In this document: positions 54,470-63,576 of the stretch, in pieces
Layout: the number at the start of each line of letters is the position of its first letter
Numbering within the stretch: the first letter of the stretch is position 1
From: Saprospiraceae bacterium
GTDB taxonomy: Bacteria > Bacteroidota > Bacteroidia > Chitinophagales > Saprospiraceae
DNA: 64,000 nucleotides
Direction: 5' to 3'
NCBI GenBank assembly: GCA_020629315.1
Contig: JAHDDO010000020.1
Location: forward strand, 1 to 64,000
Program-made: the position numbers and the translations under genes
Notes under the pieces: generated by a model
The model's input: the letters and a program-made list of their open reading frames with translations, nothing else
The model's database searches: none
What the model was told of the DNA's origin: nothing

Positions 54470-55687
54470 ATGAAAAGAGCAGCACTTATTTTTAGTATCC
54501 TTAGCATTGTATCCATTTCATTATTTGGGCAACAGTCCATAGAGAACATTGATCTACAAGATCCGCAGTTCCTTGAATATTCACGAAGTCATGATGACAG
54601 ACTCATTTCTATACGAGATGGTGAGTTTATTCAATTGGATAGTATAGAGTACTTTGCGATTGATGCGACTGGAGAAACAATCTTTCAAGGCGTTTATCGC
54701 TATGAAAATGTAAATGGACTGATTCAAAGAGGGGATTATTATGAAAATGAAGATGGAGTATTTGTTCGAAATCAATATATCATATTAGAGTATAACGAGA
54801 ATGACCAGGAAACCTTGGTCAGCACATATGTAATTTTAATTAATGGCGTAGAATACTTGGCTACCCAGAACACCTTCGAATATGATTCTGAAGGGAATCA
54901 ATCTATACGACAATTTGCGGCCTTTAATTCTTCAGGTTTACAAACTTCAGGATTCAGATTTGAATATCAATACGATGGCGAAATTTTACGAACCTATACA
55001 AGATCAGATTATAATGTTAATACAGAAAATTATGATTTAGCTAGACGATATACGTTTGAGTTTACTGATCCCGATGATATAAATCCATTCAGAAGAGGAG
55101 ATGAGATTTATGACATATTTAATGACACGTATTCACCAATTTCTGAAGTAATCTTTAACTACGAGGAGGATTTACTTTTGGAGAGATGGTATAATGAATA
55201 CAATGATCCATTGCAAACGTATGACCCAGTTAATTATCGGCAATATACGCATGATGCTAATGGATATTTTAGCTCCATTACTTTATCTGCTTGGTTTAGT
55301 AACTCCATGGAATATATGGCTGTAGAAGTAGATCGCTTTACTAATGATAATTGTGGTAATTTATTGACAAGAAAGGATAATATGATAATCGATGGTGAAG
55401 AGGTAGATGGTCCTTCCAGAATATATTATTATTCACAGTTTGTAAATACAGCGGATGTTGTTTTAGAAGAAGTGATTGTATATCCAAATCCTATTTCTCA
55501 ATCATTCCAGGTGAGTGAAATTGACCAAGAAACTCACTATACCATTTATGATATGGACGGTAGGTTAGTACAAAGTGGACCAATATCTAATGGTGAACCT
55601 ATTGGTGTTCATCGATTAAGTAATGGTTCATATATTCTAGAAATTCCATCTTATAAAAGGAAACAAATAATCATTCACCGGGATTAG
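54470..55687 (+). CDS. T9SS type A sorting-domain protein, unknown function
   Basis: A 405-residue secreted protein. The start at 54470 gives the signal peptide MKRAALIFSILSIVSISLFG; 13 upstream in-frame residues are rejected. The middle consists of YD-like beta-strands (FEYDSEGNQ, FEYQYDGEILRTY, YTHDANGYFSSIT) that suggest a repeat-rich extracellular structure. The end (VIVYPNPISQSFQVSEIDQ, IYDMDGRLVQ, SYILEI) is a type A sorting domain. It is tail to tail with the esterase gene. Confidence 0.75.
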   Translation: MKRAALIFSILSIVSISLFGQQSIENIDLQDPQFLEYSRSHDDRLISIRDGEFIQLDSIEYFAIDATGETIFQGVYRYENVNGLIQRGDYYENEDGVFVRNQYIILEYNENDQETLVSTYVILINGVEYLATQNTFEYDSEGNQSIRQFAAFNSSGLQTSGFRFEYQYDGEILRTYTRSDYNVNTENYDLARRYTFEFTDPDDINPFRRGDEIYDIFNDTYSPISEVIFNYEEDLLLERWYNEYNDPLQTYDPVNYRQYTHDANGYFSSITLSAWFSNSMEYMAVEVDRFTNDNCGNLLTRKDNMIIDGEEVDGPSRIYYYSQFVNTADVVLEEVIVYPNPISQSFQVSEIDQETHYTIYDMDGRLVQSGPISNGEPIGVHRLSNGSYILEIPSYKRKQIIIHRD

Positions 55688-55697
55688 ATTAGGCATT

Positions 55698-56315
55698 TTA
55701 AAGAGCCTTGATGTAGCGCTCGAATATTGTTTTAAGTTGTGCGCGGTCTACCTTATGTTCGCCATGATAGGATAATATGGCTAAGTCTAATTGTTGATCT
55801 TTATTTCGTTGCTTGAGAATTTCCACTCTATCTCTTGTTAAAAATCTATCTTCTGTTCCATAGGTATAAACGCCTGGTGTATTCTGTAGACAATTGTTAT
55901 GCCTTAGGTCAATGTCATCTGGGATCCAACAGGCATAAGCAATATAAAAATCGATGAATGGATCTTTAGCATGAAGCCATCTAAACATAGTCATGCCTCC
56001 TTGGGAAAATCCTAATACAATTAATTTTGATCCAAATGGCATTTTTGTTTTAAGATCGTGCACTACTTCTTCTAGATAATTAGAATAGTCCTCAATTTCG
56101 TATAAACGATCTCTAGATGTCATCCAAGAGGCTAGTGGCTCACCTTTAAACATTTGCCGATAAGACCTATTAAGGGCTTCGGGTGCTACAATGAAATGTT
56201 CGTTACTGTCAAATTCATCAAATTTGTGAAGCATTTGTTCGCATACCATATCCGAACCATGCAGCACCAACCAACAATATTTTGTGTTTTGACCTATCTC
56301 ACCTAAACAGCTCAC
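55698..56315 (-). CDS. Alpha/beta hydrolase (carboxylesterase/phospholipase-like)
   Basis: A cytosolic alpha/beta hydrolase of 205 residues from GTG at 56315. The first strand is CWLVLHGSDM, the nucleophile elbow is VLGFSQGG, the acid is in YGTEDRFL and the histidine is in YHGEHKV. The reading frame stays open upstream through residues resembling the usual first strand of this family (SAYFKVTKTARVS) back to a TAA at 56385-56387, with no ATG, GTG or TTG codon, so the true start may be non-canonical. It follows the BNR gene by about 40 bp on the same strand. Confidence 0.75.
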   Translation of the reverse strand: MSCLGEIGQNTKYCWLVLHGSDMVCEQMLHKFDEFDSNEHFIVAPEALNRSYRQMFKGEPLASWMTSRDRLYEIEDYSNYLEEVVHDLKTKMPFGSKLIVLGFSQGGMTMFRWLHAKDPFIDFYIAYACWIPDDIDLRHNNCLQNTPGVYTYGTEDRFLTRDRVEILKQRNKDQQLDLAILSYHGEHKVDRAQLKTIFERYIKAL

Positions 56316-56356
56316 TCTAGCCGTTTTGGTGACTTTAAAATATGCAGAACGTATGT

Positions 56357-58906
56357 CTAGCTTTTCAGAAATGTTGTTGTGGCTTTATTGAATCCATCAA
56401 AGATAACTAGATAGTATTGTCCAGCTGGTAATCCAGTAATATCTAATTGACCTTCCTGATTATTTACACTAATAGTTCTTAAAATTTGACCGCTTGAATG
56501 AATGATCTTTAGGTTCGTTTGATTTTGGAAATTATGAGTGTAGTTAATAAAATCTTTTGCTACGGTAGGATACACACTAAGGGTACTATTCTTAATATCT
56601 GAGGTATTTATAAGTTCGCCAATGCCAATTTGGGTCAGATCATAACTAAAGATGCCTCTAGCAAAAGTACCTAGAATCAACTCATTATTTTCGACGTGGT
56701 AATCAAGGTCATATGCACTTACTATAGGCATGTTTTCACCTAATCTATCCCAACTTTCACCTAAGTTTTCTGAATAATATACACCACCATCATTGGCAAT
56801 AAAAACATATTCGATATCATTCCAAACAATAGTATGGATATGATTGATCGCTAGGTTAGGTAGATCACTATGTATTGGTTCCCACGAATCACCATAATCA
56901 TTTGTCATATAAATATGGGGCTCAAAATCGTTGTATTTGTAGCCCGATATACAAACAAAAGCTCGACTAGGATTTTGTTTGGAGACTTTAATATCCGTTA
57001 CATACTGTCTTGGAATCTGGTGATTGATGTTTATCCACTCAGTACTATTATTTTCTTTTCTCCAAAGTAATCCATCATTCGTACCTAAGTAAAATATACC
57101 GCTTTCAAAGGTGCTTTGGTCAAAGGTAGACACTTGATGTCTATAAGCGCTAGAAGGGTCTATGGTATCTACCAGGCGAGGACCTATTTGCTCCCAGTCT
57201 ACATCATTTCCGTTAATCCGACCTTTGTAAAGTCGGTCGGTTCCTGTATATATAGTATTGGGATCATCTTTTCCTAGCGTATAGAACATGTCCCAAGCTT
57301 TACTACCTTCTAACTCGTCAGATATAATGTCATAGTCACCAAATTCCCCATCTGTGGACATCAATATATTTCCATTTTGATATTCTACAAAGTAAATATC
57401 TGGATCTTCTTCGTGGAATGCGACTGAGAAACCATCACCACCAAAATATCTGACCCATTCATTTATTTCGTCTTCATTTCCTCTGATAGTGCCATTATCT
57501 TGAGTCCCTCCGTAATAGTATTGAGGTTTCCATTTGTTGTAACCAATTCTATAAAATTGCGTTGTTGGAATATTTTCAATATCCTCCCATTCTTGGGTAT
57601 CTTCAATAGGAGCTCTATATGCGCCACCATCTGTGGCTAGGTATAAATTGCCATGAGCAAAAGCCAAATCGTGTTTGTCAGCATGTATTGAACCGTCCTC
57701 TGCATAGAACCAATCCAAACCACCATTTAACGTTCTGAACATTCTCACCCCTAATATTGATATATCTTGATCGTTAAAAGGGTTTACTTTTATTCTTGTA
57801 AAGTACCAACCAAAACCGCCCGCTATATTGCAGGGAATGCCTGATACAGAGACAGGGCTCCATTGGTCTCCGCCATCCTCACTTGTATACACTCCGGACA
57901 AGTCAAATCCTCCAGTATCACAGCCAGGTAGTCCGCCTACAGTAACATAGGCCGCATATAGACGATTTGGATCTTGGTGAGAAATATCTAGATGCACTTT
58001 TACATGTTCCCCGTCAGGAAGCCCATTTTCTAGAATCTCCCAAGTGTCTCCACCATCATAGGATCGGTGTATTTTTGCATCTGGTCCACTAACTTTTGAT
58101 TCTTTATTATTTCGAATTCTATTCCATCCACAAGCATAAATAATATTATCATCAAATGGATGTACAACTATGTCATTGACCCCAGTAGAATCATTTATGT
58201 ATAGTATTTGACTCCAGTTTTCTCCTCCATCCTCACTCTTATACAGTCCTCTATCAGCATTTCGCTCGAAAGGAATGCCCATAGAAGAAGCATAAATAAT
58301 GTCTGAATTCTGAGGAGAAATATAAATGTCTGAGATGATGCCAGGTTGAGTCAAGCCTAAATTAGACCAACTGTCTCCACAATTTTCTGATACATAAATA
58401 CCATTCCCAATGAATGGATTTCCTGAAATATTCCGATCACCTGTTCCTACTAGTACTCTATCAGGGTTAGCAGGGTCAAAAACAATATGACTGATAGCAA
58501 GGTAACTCTGGTCATCAAAAACTGGAATCCATTGATTACCCCCATCTTTAGTCCGCCACAATCCGCCCCTGCTAAAGCCTAGAAAGATAATATTGGGGTC
58601 TTCGGGATGGACAGCCACGGCATTTGCTCTGGCTCCAATGTTTTGTGGGCCCTGACTTACCCAAAACCCACCTGAATTTCTGGAACTCGCTTCTTCCTTC
58701 ATTTTTTGCATAACCTCAAAATGTGCTTTTCTATCATACTGGCCATCTGGAAAAGTTCGCTGGTAAAAGCGATCTAAATCCGGCTCCTCCTTTAGGTTTA
58801 TTTTTTCAAGTGCTTCCTGAGAAATAGTATCTACACTAAAAAACGACGTGTTCAATAAAATCAAAGCTGAACAAGAAAGAATAGAAAAATACAGTAGATA
58901 ACGCAT
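56357..58906 (-). CDS. BNR/sortilin-like beta-propeller protein with T9SS sorting domain
   Basis: An 849-residue secreted protein. A signal-like N-terminus (LLYFSILSCSALILL) is followed by many Asp-box/BNR repeats: GLWRTKDGGNQW, IYVSENCGDSWS, LYKSEDGGENW, IHRSYDGGDTWE, VYTSEDGGDQW and MTNDYGDSWE. These form one or two beta-propellers of the VPS10/sortilin or glycoside-hydrolase-like type. A type A sorting domain ends the protein (LSVYPTVAKDFINYT, GLPAGQYYLVIFD). No catalytic residues can be assigned, so the role could be binding or hydrolysis of glycans. The esterase follows. Confidence 0.82.
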   Translation of the reverse strand: MRYLLYFSILSCSALILLNTSFFSVDTISQEALEKINLKEEPDLDRFYQRTFPDGQYDRKAHFEVMQKMKEEASSRNSGGFWVSQGPQNIGARANAVAVHPEDPNIIFLGFSRGGLWRTKDGGNQWIPVFDDQSYLAISHIVFDPANPDRVLVGTGDRNISGNPFIGNGIYVSENCGDSWSNLGLTQPGIISDIYISPQNSDIIYASSMGIPFERNADRGLYKSEDGGENWSQILYINDSTGVNDIVVHPFDDNIIYACGWNRIRNNKESKVSGPDAKIHRSYDGGDTWEILENGLPDGEHVKVHLDISHQDPNRLYAAYVTVGGLPGCDTGGFDLSGVYTSEDGGDQWSPVSVSGIPCNIAGGFGWYFTRIKVNPFNDQDISILGVRMFRTLNGGLDWFYAEDGSIHADKHDLAFAHGNLYLATDGGAYRAPIEDTQEWEDIENIPTTQFYRIGYNKWKPQYYYGGTQDNGTIRGNEDEINEWVRYFGGDGFSVAFHEEDPDIYFVEYQNGNILMSTDGEFGDYDIISDELEGSKAWDMFYTLGKDDPNTIYTGTDRLYKGRINGNDVDWEQIGPRLVDTIDPSSAYRHQVSTFDQSTFESGIFYLGTNDGLLWRKENNSTEWININHQIPRQYVTDIKVSKQNPSRAFVCISGYKYNDFEPHIYMTNDYGDSWEPIHSDLPNLAINHIHTIVWNDIEYVFIANDGGVYYSENLGESWDRLGENMPIVSAYDLDYHVENNELILGTFARGIFSYDLTQIGIGELINTSDIKNSTLSVYPTVAKDFINYTHNFQNQTNLKIIHSSGQILRTISVNNQEGQLDITGLPAGQYYLVIFDGFNKATTTFLKS

Positions 58907-59093
58907 AGCACTTAATTTACTAACAATTTATAATATCTATTTAAAATTGTTTTAGCGAGACCCAATAAACCATCTGAAATTGATCATAATTGTCTTTTAA
59001 TATAATAAGGACATTGGACTAAACCATCAAAGCCTAGATAATATAAGGAGATAATGAACAAGACCTTTAATTTTGTCCGAAATAACAAACATA

Positions 59094-59855
59094 ATGCAAG
59101 AAGCATACGTACGACATGAAGTTTCAAATGGATTGGGCATCATTGAGTTTTATCATCCAAGTCATAATTCTTTGCCTAGCAATCTCTTGGCTGATCTAGC
59201 ACAAAAAATTATCGATTTAGGTACTGATGATAATGTGAAAGTGATATTGTTGAAAAGTGGGGGAGACAGGACCTTTTGTGCAGGCGCAAGCTTTGATGAG
59301 ATGATCAACATTACTGATTTTGATTCTGGAAAGGCATTCTTTATGGGATTCGCCAGAGTAATCAATGCATGTAGAACCTGTCCTAAATTAGTGATTGGAA
59401 GAGTTCAAGGTAAAGCAGTAGGTGGAGGAGTTGGATTAGCATCAGCCGTAGATTATTGCATGGCCACAAAATATGCATCGGTTAAGTTGAGTGAACTTGC
59501 TGTAGGGATAGGTCCTTTTGTTGTAGGACCTGCAGTGGAGCGAAAAATAGGTTTATCTGCCATGAGCCAAATGGCCATAAATGCCACAGAATGGCAGACG
59601 GCTGAATGGGCAAAATCAAAGGGGTTATTCACTGAAGTGTTCGATTCAGTTGAACAATTGGATGAGTATATTACACACTTTACAAATGGCCTGATGAATA
59701 AAAGTATGTCAGCTATGAAATTATTAAAAAAGGTATTTTGGGAAGGAGCAGAGCATTGGGATCAATTATTAGAAGATCGGGCCGAATTAAGTGGTAGCTT
59801 AATACTATCAAAAGAAGCCAAAGACGCCATTAATTCATTTAAAAGCAAAGCATGA
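59094..59855 (+). CDS. Enoyl-CoA hydratase/isomerase family protein
   Basis: A 253-residue crotonase-family protein from the ATG at 59094; a TTG at 59073 in the same frame is rejected. The oxyanion-hole segments TFCAGASFDEM and RVQGKAVGGGVGLASAVDYC are present, and SELAVGIGP keeps the first catalytic glutamate. The second catalytic glutamate of crotonases (AMEMV in the rat enzyme) appears replaced near SAMSQMAIN, so hydratase activity is uncertain. It overlaps paaY by four bases (ATGA), suggesting a PaaF-like or related step in phenylacetate or acyl-CoA metabolism. Confidence 0.8.
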   Translation: MQEAYVRHEVSNGLGIIEFYHPSHNSLPSNLLADLAQKIIDLGTDDNVKVILLKSGGDRTFCAGASFDEMINITDFDSGKAFFMGFARVINACRTCPKLVIGRVQGKAVGGGVGLASAVDYCMATKYASVKLSELAVGIGPFVVGPAVERKIGLSAMSQMAINATEWQTAEWAKSKGLFTEVFDSVEQLDEYITHFTNGLMNKSMSAMKLLKKVFWEGAEHWDQLLEDRAELSGSLILSKEAKDAINSFKSKA

Positions 59856-60442
59856 TTTATTCCTTTGATGGGGTGATTCCTGTTGTTCATCCAAGCTCAT
59901 TTGTACACCCTCAAGCTACAGTAACGGGTCAGGTCATCATTGGACCCAATGTTTATATTGGGCCTGGAGCAGCTATACGCGGTGATTGGGGGGCTATTGA
60001 AATCCAGGAAGGATGTAATGTGCAAGAAAACTGTACCGTACATATGTTCCCCAATGTTTCTGTGATATTTGAACCAGGCGCTCATGTGGGGCATGGGGCC
60101 GTTATTCATGGAGCCAATTTGAAGCGTAATTGTATGGTAGGCATGAATGCTGTAATTATGGACCGAGTAATTGTAGGAGAAGAATCTATTATCGGAGCCT
60201 TATCATTTGTTAAAGCAGATATGAATATTCCTCCACGGTCTTTAGTTGTAGGTAATCCGGCTACCATTATTAAGCAAGTATCAGACAAAATGATAGCTTG
60301 GAAAACTAAGGGCACAGCATTATATCAACAACTACCCAAAGAGTGTCATGATACATTAAAAGAGGTGGAAGCCCTCCAGGATGCGTCAATGCAAGCCAAA
60401 GCGAAACCTAAGGATTATATGACTTGGAATGAATCTAAATGA
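59852..60442 (+). CDS. paaY: PaaY-like gamma-carbonic-anhydrase-type protein
   Basis: A 196-residue left-handed beta-helix protein of hexapeptide repeats (ATVTGQVIIGPNVYIGPGAA, GHGAVIHGANLKRNCMVGMN). The metal histidines lie in HVGHGAVIH and CTVHMF. The C-terminal KMIAWKTKGTALYQQLPKEC is characteristic of PaaY, a thioesterase-like protein that clears dead-end CoA products in phenylacetate degradation. It is coupled to the crotonase gene by a 4-bp overlap and converges on the TonB-like gene. Confidence 0.85.
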   Translation: MIYSFDGVIPVVHPSSFVHPQATVTGQVIIGPNVYIGPGAAIRGDWGAIEIQEGCNVQENCTVHMFPNVSVIFEPGAHVGHGAVIHGANLKRNCMVGMNAVIMDRVIVGEESIIGALSFVKADMNIPPRSLVVGNPATIIKQVSDKMIAWKTKGTALYQQLPKECHDTLKEVEALQDASMQAKAKPKDYMTWNESK

Positions 60443-60447
60443 TTCGA

Positions 60448-61416
60448 TTATCTAAATGTTAGAATCTCATCAAGATTAACCTTCATTTTGCCGCATTGTT
60501 CTGAGGGTGCTGAGTAATCAGCTTCAACCTTATAGCCGTAAAAAGCACCTAGAATTTGTTTCATTTGAGACGTAGTTAATTGAGCTGTTGTCTCATCAAA
60601 ATTCATTTCAGCATACGTTACAGATCCGGCATTATTTACACAAAAATCTACAACGATTCTTTTTCCTTTTTGGCCTTCAAAGTTTACTCGTAATAGTTCT
60701 TTGATATTTCGGTAGATCACTTTCCTGCCAAATACACCATTACCAGATCCATCATATTTCCCTTTATCTATGCCTCCTGTACCTACACCACTATCGCCAT
60801 CATTTCCCTCTTTATCGGCGCCTTTTCCATCTCCTTGTTCACCTTTTCCATCTCCGGAACCATCTTTATTAGACGGCGGCACATCTTTCTTTCCAGATTT
60901 AGGTGCTGTAGACTTTTTACCCGTTTTAGGTCTTGGTTTAGGCACTTCAATTACATCAGGTACTTCTTCAATTTCTGTATCTGGACTTGGATCTTCAATT
61001 TCTATTTCTTCTATCTCAATGTCAATATCGGAGGCAGGCACTTCCGCTTCTTCTATAACCGTTTCAGATTCAATAACTGGAGGGGTAGGTGGCTTAGGGG
61101 TCGGAATTTTTATGTCAGGCTTTTTAACCTCTATTTCCTCAATCTTTTTGTCTTCTATTTTAGCAACAGGATCTGCTTTCTTTTTTTGTGCCCCTTCTGT
61201 TGATTTTGCTTTATTACTATTCGAGCTGGGTGCAGGCACAAACTCAATAGGTTCTTGAAAGTTAACTTTTACATGAAATTGACGCTCTTGCGCTTTATCT
61301 GGCTCATACGGACAGCCCCAAAGAAAAGCAAGAAGAACCAACATGGAATGGAAAACCAATGAAATGTTTCGGGCTTTCTTTTTGTCTGGCTGTTTTATTT
61401 CGTGCGTCTTATTCAT
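60448..61416 (-). CDS. TonB-like energy-transducing protein
   Basis: A 322-residue inner-membrane protein. A short cytoplasmic segment is followed by one transmembrane helix (about 18-36), a long Pro/Glu/Lys spacer (IPTPKPPTPP, PKPRPKTGKK), a Gly/Asp-rich linker (SGDGKGEQGDGKG) and a C-terminal domain (VFGRKVIYR...IVVDFCVNNAGSVTYAEM) of the TonB type. It would couple the proton motive force to outer-membrane transporters. ExbB/ExbD are not nearby, so it may be an auxiliary copy. TAAATTTG at 61422-61429 (minus) matches a -7 element but sits very close to the start. Confidence 0.75.
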   Translation of the reverse strand: MNKTHEIKQPDKKKARNISLVFHSMLVLLAFLWGCPYEPDKAQERQFHVKVNFQEPIEFVPAPSSNSNKAKSTEGAQKKKADPVAKIEDKKIEEIEVKKPDIKIPTPKPPTPPVIESETVIEEAEVPASDIDIEIEEIEIEDPSPDTEIEEVPDVIEVPKPRPKTGKKSTAPKSGKKDVPPSNKDGSGDGKGEQGDGKGADKEGNDGDSGVGTGGIDKGKYDGSGNGVFGRKVIYRNIKELLRVNFEGQKGKRIVVDFCVNNAGSVTYAEMNFDETTAQLTTSQMKQILGAFYGYKVEADYSAPSEQCGKMKVNLDEILTFR

Positions 61417-61535
61417 ATAATCAAATTTAGAGCCTTGATATTACATAATGCATATTTACACTATAAAATTGTTAATAATGTTTAAAAGTCTGTTTTTACG
61501 AGGTTAAAGCATCAATATTAGTGCCCAATTCTAAA

Positions 61536-63551
61536 TCAAATCCCCTTTTCTTGCGGTAGATCTTTTCCTAATATTCGGATGATAAACCACATGCAAATCA
61601 CGGATAAACTGAGCATTATAACACAAATCAAAAAGCCACCTCCTAGGATAATGGCTACCGTCATAGCAACGATACTAACAAAACCTACAGTTAGTGCGTA
61701 AGGTAGTTGCGTCCGTACATGATCAATGTGATTACAGTCTGTAGCTAAACTACTCAGGATTGTGGTATCAGAAATAGGACTGCAATGATCCCCTAAAACA
61801 CTGGCTCCTAATACAGTGGCAATTACACAAAGTATGATTTCCAAACCTTGATCGGCTGGAAGGCCACTAGCTTGACACACAGCATAACTTGTAGGAATAG
61901 CAATAGGATACAGAATGGCCATGGTACTCCACGATGAACCTGTACTGAAAGAAATAAATGCGGCTAGTACGAAAATGAGTATAGGCAATACATAAGCATG
62001 TATGTTTCCACTTAAAGCTTTGCTTAAAAAGTCAGCGGTGTGTAAGGCTTCCGTTGTGGAGGCCAATGCCCAAGCTAATACTAAAATTATGATAGCTGGC
62101 AACATAGTTTTAAATCCGGTAACCATCCAATGCATAGTGTCATGCAGCTTCATAGTTTTAGTGAATACCGTAATGAAAATAGAAGTTAAAACACCTATGA
62201 AGGATGCCCAAATCAAAGCAGCATAGGAATCACCAGCGCCTATAACATTTCCTAATTTCTGGAAGAATGAGCCATCCATGGCCCCCCAAATGCTAGCCCA
62301 ACCATTATGGTCCAGGTTCAAACTATCTGCAGTAGAAGCAAAACCAGTAGAACAAAGTCCGATGATGGTGCAAAGGATAACCAAGAAAATGGGCAAAGCG
62401 GCATGCCACCAAATCATCTTTGCATTTTTTACCGGATTAAGGTCTTCCATATCAGGTTCGTCATCAGCTTTACTACTTGCAGGCGAGACTTGACCTGTTG
62501 TTCTGGCTCTTAATTCAGCCTTTAGCATGGGACCATAATCGCGCCCTTGTCTAATGAGCATGAAGATGAAAATCAATGTCAAGATTGGATAGAAAGAATA
62601 TTTTAATGACTTAAGAAAAAGAGCATAAGGCGTATAATTAGACAATTCTGGAATAGTAATAATGGCATCACCAATATAGCCTAACTCTGCGCCAATCCAA
62701 GTAGTCACAAAAGCTACTGCTGCGACAGGAGCCGCTGTACTATCGACGATATACGCTAATTTTTCTCGACTGATTCTGAAAGTGTCGCTCACACTACGCA
62801 TGGTATTTCCGACGATCAAGGTATTAGCATAGTCATCAAAGAAGATCAAAATACCTAATAGCCATGTAATTAGTTGAGTAGATTTTGGTCCTTTAGCAAA
62901 CCGAGAAAGAATGTTTACAATCCCCATCATACCCCCATTTTTAGATATAATGGCAACCATTCCACCTATTAGTAACGAAAAAAGGATAACTGATAAATGA
63001 CCAGTATCGGCTAAAGCATTCACTATAAAAGTATCCACTGACCTTAAAAGTGAGGAAATGTAGAAAGAAAAGGATGTCCATTGTAAGCCACCAATAATTA
63101 AAACACCAGATAAAATACCAATGAAAAGCGATACAATAACTTCTTTAAAAAGCAAAGCCAAAATGATGGCTACTAGAGGTGGAACCAAAGAAAGCCATAA
63201 GGGTATATTCTTTGTTTTTCCTTTCGATGCATGATATAAAGACTGAGAGCTATCCGGCCATTCAATAAAATGTAGGCCTTCGTCTAAATCGGTAATCACT
63301 CCATGTCCATTGTCTATGACTATTTCTTTATCATTACCATTCACTGATAAATGTAGTATCCCAGATTGCTTGGATTTGACATTTAGTTCAATACCCTTGT
63401 CTATTGGAAGGTGTCCTATATTTTTATCCTGTATTTTTGCTATTGAAATTATAGAGTCCTCAGTATGAATACTATCAATTTGATCTTGTGAAAAGAGTGA
63501 AAAGTGGGCTAGTAAAAGAAAAAGGCCAAGAAAGGATCCAAATTGTTTCAT
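61536..63551 (-). CDS. NhaC-type Na+/H+ antiporter with exported N-terminal domain
   Basis: A 671-residue membrane protein. The start at 63551 gives a signal peptide (MKQFGSFLGLFLLLAHFSLF); 16 upstream in-frame residues are rejected. Residues about 23-120 form a beta-rich exported segment (IELNVKSKQSGILHLSVNGN) before about eleven transmembrane helices. The antiporter core has GGMVAIISKNGGMMG, FFDDYANTLIVGNTMRS, the TAAPVAAVAFVTTWIGAE block and a late STGSSWSTMAILYPIAIP, typical of the NhaC family. Exchange of Na+ for H+ or an organic solute (as in malate-lactate antiporters) is likely. The extra exported domain is not part of classic NhaC. Confidence 0.82.
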   Translation of the reverse strand: MKQFGSFLGLFLLLAHFSLFSQDQIDSIHTEDSIISIAKIQDKNIGHLPIDKGIELNVKSKQSGILHLSVNGNDKEIVIDNGHGVITDLDEGLHFIEWPDSSQSLYHASKGKTKNIPLWLSLVPPLVAIILALLFKEVIVSLFIGILSGVLIIGGLQWTSFSFYISSLLRSVDTFIVNALADTGHLSVILFSLLIGGMVAIISKNGGMMGIVNILSRFAKGPKSTQLITWLLGILIFFDDYANTLIVGNTMRSVSDTFRISREKLAYIVDSTAAPVAAVAFVTTWIGAELGYIGDAIITIPELSNYTPYALFLKSLKYSFYPILTLIFIFMLIRQGRDYGPMLKAELRARTTGQVSPASSKADDEPDMEDLNPVKNAKMIWWHAALPIFLVILCTIIGLCSTGFASTADSLNLDHNGWASIWGAMDGSFFQKLGNVIGAGDSYAALIWASFIGVLTSIFITVFTKTMKLHDTMHWMVTGFKTMLPAIIILVLAWALASTTEALHTADFLSKALSGNIHAYVLPILIFVLAAFISFSTGSSWSTMAILYPIAIPTSYAVCQASGLPADQGLEIILCVIATVLGASVLGDHCSPISDTTILSSLATDCNHIDHVRTQLPYALTVGFVSIVAMTVAIILGGGFLICVIMLSLSVICMWFIIRILGKDLPQEKGI

Positions 63552-63576
63552 AATCAGTACTGTTAAAAAACAATTT

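Noticed and set aside
60770-61258. 162-residue plus-strand reading frame opposite the TonB-like gene
   Set aside because: Low-complexity Ser/Pro/Gly sequence mirrors the Pro/Glu/Gly linker of the real gene on the minus strand.
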